NCBI RefSeq assembly: GCF_023145115.1
Contig: NZ_JAGLEJ010000013.1
Location: 20,546 to 84,545 of the forward strand
Source: Algiphilus sp.
Lineage (GTDB): Bacteria > Pseudomonadota > Gammaproteobacteria > Nevskiales > Nevskiaceae
Direction: 5' to 3'
Length of the DNA stretch: 64,000 nt
In this document: piece after piece, positions 7,984-14,719 of the stretch
Numbering within the stretch: the first letter of the stretch is position 1
How the letters are laid out: every line of letters begins with the position of its first letter
Notes under the pieces: generated by a model
Told to the model about the DNA's origin: nothing
The model's input: the letters and a program-made list of their open reading frames with translations, nothing else
Databases searched by the model: none
Made by a program: the position numbers and the translations under genes

Positions 7984-8580
7984 TCAGGTCACCCGGAACT
8001 GCATGCCGGAGACGCCCTGCAGACGGTCCAGAACGGTGCTGCCGTGAGCGTCGATCTGCGTCAGCAGCGCTTCCACCAGCAGAGCGGCGGATTCGGGGTC
8101 GCGCGGGTCGACCGGCATGACCGGGATGTCCGGGTGCCGGTCGCCGGCACGGGCGGACAGCGGATCGAATGCCTCAGGCCGGCAGTCCACGCGCGAGATG
8201 CCGATGACCGTCGGGATATCGCCGAGCAGCCGCTCGTAGTAGCCCAGAAAGTGCCCCAGCGCCTGCGGGCCGTCGGGGTCCTCGGCGGACAGCAGCATGA
8301 TCACCCCGAAGGCATTGCGCGACAGGATGTGCCACATGGGTTCGAAGCGTTCCTGGCCGGGGGTCCCGTAGAAGGCCACGGTCAGACCGTCGTCGATGTG
8401 GCGCCGGCCGTAGTCCATGGCCACCGTGGTCATCGGCTTGGCGGGGTCGGCCTCGGTGCGCTGTGCCTCGGTGCGTACGGGCGGTGCGTCGCTGAGGGCG
8501 GATACCAGCGTGGTCTTGCCCGCGCCGACCGGACCGGCGACGACGACCTTCAACTCGACAGGTGAATCAGTTATTGGCAT
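7984..8580 (-). CDS. Small Ras-like GTPase (MglA/CvnD-type)
   Basis: This 198-residue cytoplasmic GTPase has P-loop GPVGAGKT at 16-23, a switch I threonine in MTTVAMD near residue 52, and a clear G3 motif TPGQE at 73-77. The expected base-recognition motif NKxD is replaced by ISRVD at 128-132, which keeps the aspartate but not the Asn-Lys, as happens in some bacterial MglA-like and conservon CvnD GTPases. Guanine specificity is therefore not certain. It is flanked by two roadblock genes downstream and a 325-residue gene 38 bases upstream. By analogy with MglA-MglB or Streptomyces conservons it may switch a polarity, motility or signalling process. Confidence 0.85.
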   Translation of the reverse strand: MPITDSPVELKVVVAGPVGAGKTTLVSALSDAPPVRTEAQRTEADPAKPMTTVAMDYGRRHIDDGLTVAFYGTPGQERFEPMWHILSRNAFGVIMLLSAEDPDGPQALGHFLGYYERLLGDIPTVIGISRVDCRPEAFDPLSARAGDRHPDIPVMPVDPRDPESAALLVEALLTQIDAHGSTVLDRLQGVSGMQFRVT

Positions 8581-8618
8581 TGCGGCGGCGATCGTCCCGG
8601 GGCGGTGGAAGCGAGGCC

Positions 8619-9596
8619 TCAGGAGGGCGCGCGGGCGGGCAGACCGAAGGCGGCGCGCAGGGTCGCGAGGAGGGTGCCGTGGCGCTGGCGGCCGGCGCCA
8701 GCCGGTGTCGCGGATGGTGACTTCGCCGGGGCGTCGGCCGCCCGCACGAAGTCGAGCAGGTGCCCGGCATTGAGCAGGGTCGTTGCGTCCCGAACGTCGA
8801 ACTGCCGGTTGCGACGGAGCGCTTCGGCAGACGGTCGCCCGTGCGCGATGGCGGAGCAGATGCGCATGACATCACTGCTGCGGATGGTCGAGCTCGGCGG
8901 GTGCGGCCAGCGACGGAGCTCGAGCGCGCGGTCGGGCGTCATCAGCAGGATGTCATGGCCGGCCAGGGCGGCGGCGAGCTGCCACACCAGCCGCTGCGCG
9001 GCCGCGGCGCTGCCGGTACCGGAAACGGGATGGTTGCGGGCGACGACGCGCAGCGACGGCAGGAATCCCGGCCCGGCGAGCAGGGCGGCGACTTCGTCGT
9101 CGGCATGTCCGTGGGCGCGCATGCCGTCGTCGTGTGCCGAGAGCGCCAGCGCGCCGTCCGGGGATTCGAGATGCAGGGTCGTGTAGCGGCCGCCTACCAG
9201 TCCGGCAATGGCGTCGGCCAGCGCGCGCAGGCGCGTTGCCTGCTCACTCGGGGTGTCGTGTTCCTGGCGTGCGGATGCGCCCCGGGCGAGTTGCTGCCCG
9301 ACGCCGGACAGGAAGCCGGCGAGGTCCGCGCTCGAGGGCGGGAAGGGGAGCGCGAGGGCATCGCCGCCATCGTGCTGCGCGCGATCGATGACGGGCAGCA
9401 CCAGCGCGTCGACATCGGTGGCATCGCGCGGTATCGGGTGTGTCGGATCGAACAGCACCACCTCGGCATCGGCCGCCGACTCGCGGAAGCGCCAGCCGGG
9501 TTCGGTCCGGTCGCCGTGTCGCTCGATCAGGCTGCGCAGCAGGAGATAGCGGCGAGCCGACATCGGTCCCAGTGCGAGCGCGATGGGCTGACGCAT
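8619..9596 (-). CDS. Uncharacterised protein heading the GTPase/roadblock operon
   Basis: I do not recognise this 325-residue protein. It has no signal peptide or membrane helix. The N-terminal part looks alpha/beta (LALGPMSARRYLLLRSLIERHG, then ADAEVVLFDP). The middle is rich in Ala and acidic residues. A C-terminal part has a compact helical stretch (DVMRICSAIAHGRPSAEALRRN, then TLLNAGHLLDFVRAA) that could be a small winged-helix-like or four-helix domain, followed by a disordered basic tail. A second possible start is Met 12. It is divergent from ccoN and first in the operon with the GTPase and two roadblock proteins, so it may be the effector or the localising partner of that switch. Confidence 0.7.
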   Translation of the reverse strand: MRQPIALALGPMSARRYLLLRSLIERHGDRTEPGWRFRESAADAEVVLFDPTHPIPRDATDVDALVLPVIDRAQHDGGDALALPFPPSSADLAGFLSGVGQQLARGASARQEHDTPSEQATRLRALADAIAGLVGGRYTTLHLESPDGALALSAHDDGMRAHGHADDEVAALLAGPGFLPSLRVVARNHPVSGTGSAAAAQRLVWQLAAALAGHDILLMTPDRALELRRWPHPPSSTIRSSDVMRICSAIAHGRPSAEALRRNRQFDVRDATTLLNAGHLLDFVRAADAPAKSPSATPAGAGRQRHGTLLATLRAAFGLPARAPS

Positions 9597-9752
9597 GGTG
9601 GTGTTCGATCCTTGTCGCGGTTTCGGATCATGTTAGGGGCGCCGTGGGCGCCATCCGAGGCCGCCGATCGTCCTATCCGCGCCGCCTGTCGCAGTGCCGC
9701 GCGCGGGCGGGCGTGGACCGCGCGGCCGGAGCCGGCATCCCGCCACCGGGAA

Positions 9753-9766
9753 TTGATCTGGATCAT
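9753..9766 (+). promoter_or_regulatory. FNR/Anr-type box upstream of ccoN
   Basis: TTGATCTGGATCAT matches the FNR/Anr consensus TTGAT-N4-ATCAA with one mismatch. If it sits at -41.5 as in class II FNR promoters, transcription would start near 9801, which favours the GTG at 9823 as the ccoN start. Induction of the high-affinity oxidase under low oxygen is the expected outcome. Confidence 0.75.
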
Positions 9767-9822
9767 CGCGGCACCCACCGGCGGGCGGGAAGATGCGTGC
9801 ACTCCGAACCCGAGGAACTGCC

Positions 9823-11256
9823 GTGTCTTCTGCCAACCCCGCCCAGCCGGCGTACTACCACGACCGCGTCGTGCGTCAGTTCACCATCGCGACCGTGGTC
9901 TGGGGGCTCGTGGGCATGGGCGTGGGCGTGCTGCTCGCCGCCCAGCTCCTGTTCCCGGCCCTGAACTTCGACATCCCGTGGCTGACCTACAGCCGTCTGC
10001 GACCGCTGCATACCAACGCGGTCATCTTCGCGTTCGGCGGCAGCGCGCTGTTCGCGACTTCGTACTGGATCGTGCAGCGCACCTGTCATGCGCCGCTCTT
10101 CCTGCCGAAGCTGGCGGCTTTCACCTTCTGGGGCTGGACGGCGGTGATCATCGGTGCCGTCATCACCCTGCCGATGGGCATCACGCAGTCCAAGGAGTAC
10201 GCCGAGCTGGAGTGGCCGCTGGCGATCCTGGTGGCGCTGGTGTGGGTGGCCTACGCCGTGGTCTTCTTCGGGACCATCGCCACGCGGCGCGTCAAGCACA
10301 TCTACGTCGCGAACTGGTTCTACGGCGCCTTCATCATCGCGGTGGCGATGCTGCACATCGTCAACAACGCGGCCACGCCGGTGAGCCTGTGGAAGTCGTA
10401 TTCGGCCTATCCCGGCGCCGTCGACGCGATGGTGCAGTGGTGGTACGGCCACAACGCCGTCGGCTTCTTCCTCACTGCCGGCTTCCTCGGGATGATGTAC
10501 TACTTCGTGCCCAAGCAGGCGGGGCGGCCGATCTACTCGTACCGCCTGTCGATCGTGCACTTCTGGGCACTGATCTCCATCTACATGTGGGCCGGTCCGC
10601 ACCACCTGCAGTACTCGGCGCTGCCGGACTGGGTGCAGTCACTGGGCATGGTGTTCTCGCTGATCCTGCTGGCCCCCAGCTGGGGCGGCATGATCAACGG
10701 GATCATGACCCTGTCGGGTGCATGGCACAAGCTGCGCGACGACCCCATCCTGAAGTTCCTGATCGTGTCGCTGTCGTTCTACGGCATGTCGACCTTCGAG
10801 GGGCCGATGATGTCGATCCGGACGGTCAACGCGCTCTCGCACTACACCGACTGGACCATCGGCCACGTGCATTCGGGCGCGCTGGGCTGGGTCGCGATGA
10901 TCTCCATCGGCTCGATCTACATGCTGGTGCCGCGCCTCTGGGGCCGCACCGAGATGCACAGCGTGCCGGCCATCAATCTGCACTTCTGGCTGTCGACCAT
11001 CGGTGTCGTGCTCTACGCCGCCTCGATGTGGGTCGCCGGAATCATGCAGGGCCTGATGTGGCGGGCCGTGGAGGATGACGGAACCCTGACCTATTCCTTC
11101 ATGGAGGCGCTCAACGCCACCTATCCCTACTACGCCGTGCGGCTGTTCGGCGGGGCGCTCTTCCTCAGCGGCATGGTGATCATGGCGTGGAACGTGTGGC
11201 GCACCGTCGCCGGCCAGCGGGCTGCCGAGTTCGTCATCGCGGAGGCGCGGGCATGA
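9823..11256 (+). CDS. ccoN: cbb3-type cytochrome c oxidase subunit I
   Basis: CcoN is the catalytic heme b and heme b3-CuB subunit of the high-affinity terminal oxidase in the inner membrane. The 477 residues contain about a dozen hydrophobic helices. Diagnostic segments include RLRPLHTNAVIFAFGG (low-spin heme His), WWYGHNAVGFFLTAGFLG with the CuB/Tyr-containing region, and a MWAGPHHLQYSALPDW stretch. The GTG at 9823 has GAGGAA six bases upstream, gives MSSANPAQPAYYHDRVVRQF as in other CcoN, and lies after the expected FNR-driven start site; ATG 9793 would add ten residues. Its stop overlaps ccoO (ATGA). Confidence 0.93.
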   Translation: MSSANPAQPAYYHDRVVRQFTIATVVWGLVGMGVGVLLAAQLLFPALNFDIPWLTYSRLRPLHTNAVIFAFGGSALFATSYWIVQRTCHAPLFLPKLAAFTFWGWTAVIIGAVITLPMGITQSKEYAELEWPLAILVALVWVAYAVVFFGTIATRRVKHIYVANWFYGAFIIAVAMLHIVNNAATPVSLWKSYSAYPGAVDAMVQWWYGHNAVGFFLTAGFLGMMYYFVPKQAGRPIYSYRLSIVHFWALISIYMWAGPHHLQYSALPDWVQSLGMVFSLILLAPSWGGMINGIMTLSGAWHKLRDDPILKFLIVSLSFYGMSTFEGPMMSIRTVNALSHYTDWTIGHVHSGALGWVAMISIGSIYMLVPRLWGRTEMHSVPAINLHFWLSTIGVVLYAASMWVAGIMQGLMWRAVEDDGTLTYSFMEALNATYPYYAVRLFGGALFLSGMVIMAWNVWRTVAGQRAAEFVIAEARA

Positions 11257-11864
11257 ACCACGAGAAGATCGAGAAGAACATCGTCCTGATGGCGGTCCTG
11301 ATCGCCCTGGTCATCAGTGTGGGCGGTTTCATCCAGATCGTGCCGCTGATGGCGGCCGGCCTGGGCGAGGATGCGGCGCCCGGCGTCGAGCCCTACGACC
11401 CGCTCCGCCTCGCCGGGCGCGACGTCTACATCCGGGAGGGTTGCTACGGCTGCCACTCGCAGATGGTGCGCTCGCTACACGAGGAAACGCTGCGCTACGG
11501 CTCGTACTCGGTGGCCGGCGAGTTCGTCTACGACCATCCCTTTCAGTGGGGGTCGAAGCGCACCGGTCCCGATCTGGCGCGGGTCGGCGGTCGCTACAGC
11601 GACGAGTGGCATCGCCTGCATCTGCGCAATCCGCGCGACCTGGTGCCGGAATCGAACATGCCCGGCTACCCGTGGCTTGATCGCGCCGACGTGGATCCGG
11701 AGGAGGTCCAGGCGATGATGCGGGCACTGCGCCGTGTCGGCGTGCCCTATGGCGACGATGCCATCGCGGCCGCGCCGGACGCGGTCAGCGGGAAGACCAA
11801 GATGGACGCGCTCATCGCCTATCTGCAGGGCCTGCGTGCACCGGCCGGCGGGGAGGGGCAGTAA
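11253..11864 (+). CDS. ccoO: cbb3-type cytochrome c oxidase subunit II (mono-heme c)
   Basis: This 203-residue membrane-anchored cytochrome c subunit has an N-terminal helix (NIVLMAVLIALVISVGGFIQ) that anchors it facing the periplasm. CYGCH at residues 64-68 binds covalent heme c, and a later methionine in ESNMPGYPW is the axial ligand, as in the family. It passes electrons from CcoP to CcoN. It overlaps ccoN by four bases upstream and shares its last base with the ccoQ start, so translation is coupled along the operon. Confidence 0.93.
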   Translation: MNHEKIEKNIVLMAVLIALVISVGGFIQIVPLMAAGLGEDAAPGVEPYDPLRLAGRDVYIREGCYGCHSQMVRSLHEETLRYGSYSVAGEFVYDHPFQWGSKRTGPDLARVGGRYSDEWHRLHLRNPRDLVPESNMPGYPWLDRADVDPEEVQAMMRALRRVGVPYGDDAIAAAPDAVSGKTKMDALIAYLQGLRAPAGGEGQ

Positions 11865-12016
11865 TGGCGGCCGGCATCACCACCGTACTCGCCATGATCG
11901 GCTTCGGCGCCATCTGCGTCTGGGCCTACAGCAAGCGCAAGCGCGCCGACTTCGAGGAAGCCTCCCGGCTCCCGCTCGACGACGGCGATGACCATCACGA
12001 GGACCCCAAGCGATGA
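11864..12016 (+). CDS. ccoQ: cbb3-type cytochrome oxidase small subunit CcoQ
   Basis: This 50-residue protein has a single membrane helix (TVLAMIGFGAICVWAYS), then a KRKR stop-transfer and an acidic tail, which is the CcoQ/FixQ pattern. CcoQ helps stabilise the assembled oxidase. It starts on the last base of the ccoO stop (TAATG) and ends overlapping ccoP (ATGA). It is easily missed because of its length, but size, position and helix leave little doubt. Confidence 0.88.
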   Translation: MAAGITTVLAMIGFGAICVWAYSKRKRADFEEASRLPLDDGDDHHEDPKR

Positions 12017-12906
12017 ATACCTTCTGGAGCGTGACGGTGGCCGTGGTCACCATCGCCAACATCCTCGCCTGTCTCTGGCTGCTGGTGTGGACTTCGAAGA
12101 AGCAGCCGGGGGAGGTTGCCGACGGCGCCGAGAAGGAGCACGTCTGGGACGAGGATCTGCGCGAGCTCAACAATCCGCTGCCGCGCTGGTGGCTGCACAT
12201 GTTCATCCTGACCATCGTCTTCGGGCTCGGCTATCTGGTGGCCTTCCCGGGACTGGGCAACTACCCGGGTCTGCTGGACTGGACGCAGGAGAAGCAGCAC
12301 GACGAGCGCCTGGAGGCCGTCAAGGAGCGGCGCGAGGCCTTCTACGCAGCTTTCGAGGGCAAGTCCATCGCGGCGCTCGCGAACGATCCGGCGGCGCGCC
12401 GCTTCGGTGGGGAGCTCTTCTCCATCCAGTGCGCCGGCTGCCACGGTGTCGATGCGCGCGGCGCGGTCGGATTCCCCGATCTTGCCGACGATGTCTGGCT
12501 CTGGGGTGGCGCGCCCGAGACCATCCGCGCCAGCATCGCCAGGGGCCGGCAGGCCGCCATGCCGCAGTTCTACGCGACCCTGCCGCAGGACGTGGTGCCC
12601 GACCTGATCACCTTCGTGCGGGAGTGGGACGATGCCCGCCTGACGCAGGCGCGCGCCGAACGCGCGCGGCAGACCTTCCAGCGCACCTGCGCGGCCTGTC
12701 ACGGGGCCGAGGGTCACGGCAATCCGGCACTGGGTGCCCCCGACCTGCGCAATGGCGAGTGGCTCTACGGCGGCGATCCCGATGCCGTGCGCCACACCAT
12801 CCTGTTCGGTCGCAACGGCAACATGCCGGCCTTCGGGGACGCGCTGGGCGCGACCGACATCGACCTGCTTGCCGCCTATGTCTACGGGCTCGGGGAGGCG
12901 CAGTGA
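12013..12906 (+). CDS. ccoP: cbb3-type cytochrome c oxidase subunit III (di-heme c)
   Basis: CcoP is a 297-residue di-heme cytochrome c subunit that accepts electrons from soluble or bc1-linked cytochromes. It begins with two membrane segments (WSVTVAVVTIANILACLWLLVW and LHMFILTIVFGLGYLVAFPG) around an acidic loop. CAGCH near residue 140 and CAACH near residue 226 are the two heme c sites, each followed by the expected distal methionine region (AAMPQFYATL, GNMPAFGDAL). The arrangement matches the family. It overlaps the following small gene by one base (TGATG). Confidence 0.94.
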   Translation: MNTFWSVTVAVVTIANILACLWLLVWTSKKQPGEVADGAEKEHVWDEDLRELNNPLPRWWLHMFILTIVFGLGYLVAFPGLGNYPGLLDWTQEKQHDERLEAVKERREAFYAAFEGKSIAALANDPAARRFGGELFSIQCAGCHGVDARGAVGFPDLADDVWLWGGAPETIRASIARGRQAAMPQFYATLPQDVVPDLITFVREWDDARLTQARAERARQTFQRTCAACHGAEGHGNPALGAPDLRNGEWLYGGDPDAVRHTILFGRNGNMPAFGDALGATDIDLLAAYVYGLGEAQ

Positions 12907-13187
12907 TGGCCGGCAATGACGAGCCGCTGTTCGAACGCGACCTGCGTCCGCCGATGTCGCGCCGGACCCGCTTCGTGGCATCGGTGCTGTGGGCCGGTTT
13001 CCTGGGCGCGACCGTCAACATGATCGCCGTCCTGGTGGGCTGGGACATCTGTGCGATGGCCGCCGACGGGCCCGGCTTCGATGCGCTCGGCCGCATCTTC
13101 GGCGTGGCCTGGGCGACCGCGCTGGTGCCCGCGGCGGTGGCCTGGGCGCTGGCCACCAATCCCCGGAGGAGATTGCGTCGTGGCTGA
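12906..13187 (+). CDS. Small two-helix membrane protein inside the cco operon
   Basis: I do not recognise this 93-residue protein. It has a soluble acidic/basic N-terminus, a first hydrophobic helix at about 24-46 and a second at about 64-84, and ends in an arginine-rich tail (NPRRRLRRG), so both ends probably face the cytoplasm. Its ATG overlaps the ccoP stop (TGATG), and the ccoG start lies inside its last codons, so it is translated as part of the operon. Many cco operons lack a gene here. It may help assembly of the oxidase or of CcoG. Confidence 0.75.
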   Translation: MAGNDEPLFERDLRPPMSRRTRFVASVLWAGFLGATVNMIAVLVGWDICAMAADGPGFDALGRIFGVAWATALVPAAVAWALATNPRRRLRRG

Positions 13188-14553
13188 TCCATCGGGCGAG
13201 ACCGTCTCCCTCTACCAGTCCGCGCCCAAGGTCTATCCGCGCATGGCGCGGGGGCGCTACGCGCGTCTGCGCGTGCTCGCGATGGTGGTGCTGCTGGGGC
13301 TGTATTACCTGCTGCCATGGGTCACCATCGGCGGCGAGCCCGCGGTGCTGTTCGATCTGCCCGCGCGGCGCTTCCATGTCTTCGGCATGACCCTGGTGCC
13401 GCAGGACCTCTTCCTGCTGGCGTGGCTGCTCATCCTGGCAGCGCTGACGCTGTTCTTCTTCACCACGCTGGCGGGCCGACTGTGGTGCGGCTATGCCTGC
13501 CCGCAGACGGTGTGGACCGAAGCCTTCCTGTGGATCGAGCGCGCCATCGAGGGCGAGCGGCATCAGCGCATGAAGCTCGACCGCATGCCGTGGGGACCGC
13601 ACAAGCTGCTGCGCAAGGGGGGCAAGCATGTGGCGTGGGTCGCCTTCGCCGCATTCACGGGGCTGACCTTCGTGGCCTACTTCGTGCCGATGCGCACGCT
13701 GGTGGCCGACGTTGCCGCCTTCGAGCTGGGCGGCTGGCCGCTCTGGTGGAGCGCCTTCTACGGCTTCGCGACCTGGGGCAACGCCGGCTTCATGCGCGAG
13801 CAGGTGTGCAAGTACATGTGCCCCTATGCGCGCTTCCAGTCGGCGATGTTCGACAAGGACACGCTGATCATCGCCTATGACGAGAAGCGCGGCGAACCAC
13901 GCAAGCAGAGCGCCAGGCGGCGCGGCGAGACCGCGGGCGACTGCGTGGACTGCTCGCTGTGCGTGCAGGTCTGTCCCACGGGCATCGACATCCGCAACGG
14001 CCTGCAGTACGAGTGCATCGCCTGCGCGGCCTGCGTGGACGCCTGCAACACGGTCATGGACCATGTCGGCAGGCCGCGCGGGCTGATCCGCTACACCAGC
14101 GATCGGCACGACGCCGAAGGCCGCTTCCGCCTGCTGCGACCGCGCGCCATCGGCTACGGCCTGGTCTGGTTGCTGCTGGCCGGCGGCCTGCTCGCGGCAC
14201 TGCTGCTGCGCTCGCCGCTCGAGCTCGACGTGATGCGCGATCGGCGCAATCTCTACCGGGCGCTGCCGGACGGCATGGTCGAGAACGTCTTCGTGCTGCG
14301 CGTCACCAACAAGAGTGACGCGCCCCGCACGCTGATGCTGCGTGCCGAGGCACCCGACGGCCGCACCCTGGCGCTGTCCCCGGATTCGGTGCAGCTCGGT
14401 GCCAGCGAGACCCGCCCGGTGACGGTGGGTGCGCGCATCGCCGGGGACGCCATCGCGCATCCCTTCGACGTGACCTTCATTGCCACCGCGGCCGATGCGC
14501 CGGAGGTCTCGATTCGTCACACCGGCCGCTTCATACCCGGAGCCATGCCATGA
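13180..14553 (+). CDS. ccoG: Cytochrome c oxidase accessory protein CcoG (FixG, RdxA)
   Basis: CcoG is a 457-residue polyferredoxin-like membrane protein that helps copper reduction and cbb3 assembly. It has several membrane helices in the first half, with the NapH/FixG-type WCGYACPQTVW and CKYMCPYARFQ cysteine sites, then two [4Fe-4S] ferredoxin motifs (CVDCSLCVQVCP and CIACAACVDAC) and a periplasmic Ig-like FixG C-terminal domain (NVFVLRVTNKSDAPRTLML). GTG 13180 was chosen because GGAGGAG at 13165-13171 precedes it; it overlaps the preceding small gene by eight bases. Confidence 0.92.
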   Translation: MADPSGETVSLYQSAPKVYPRMARGRYARLRVLAMVVLLGLYYLLPWVTIGGEPAVLFDLPARRFHVFGMTLVPQDLFLLAWLLILAALTLFFFTTLAGRLWCGYACPQTVWTEAFLWIERAIEGERHQRMKLDRMPWGPHKLLRKGGKHVAWVAFAAFTGLTFVAYFVPMRTLVADVAAFELGGWPLWWSAFYGFATWGNAGFMREQVCKYMCPYARFQSAMFDKDTLIIAYDEKRGEPRKQSARRRGETAGDCVDCSLCVQVCPTGIDIRNGLQYECIACAACVDACNTVMDHVGRPRGLIRYTSDRHDAEGRFRLLRPRAIGYGLVWLLLAGGLLAALLLRSPLELDVMRDRRNLYRALPDGMVENVFVLRVTNKSDAPRTLMLRAEAPDGRTLALSPDSVQLGASETRPVTVGARIAGDAIAHPFDVTFIATAADAPEVSIRHTGRFIPGAMP

Positions 14554-14717
14554 ATCGTTCGCGCTTGTCCATCGAGGCGCTGCTGGTATTCGGGATCCCG
14601 TTCGCGACCGTGATCGCGGGGGTTCTGACGGTGATCATCGCGGTCCAGAATCGCTGGGAGCCGGTGGCGGACCGCAGCGACCGCTTCGCCGGCGTCACCA
14701 CGCAGTCGGAACAGTGA
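14550..14717 (+). CDS. Single-helix membrane protein in the fixH position
   Basis: This 55-residue protein has one clear membrane helix (ALLVFGIPFATVIAGVLTVI) and a short polar tail. It overlaps the ccoG stop (ATGA) and ends two bases before the copper ATPase start. This is where fixH (ccoH) normally lies, but FixH proteins are about 150 residues with a periplasmic domain, which is missing here. It may be a reduced FixH analogue or a separate assembly helper. Confidence 0.75.
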   Translation: MNRSRLSIEALLVFGIPFATVIAGVLTVIIAVQNRWEPVADRSDRFAGVTTQSEQ

Positions 14718-14719
14718 GC

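Noticed and set aside
9793..9822. ATG 9793 as the ccoN start
   Set aside because: It would lie at or before the transcription start predicted from the FNR-type box, and GTG 9823 has a better spaced GAGGAA; it remains an alternative.
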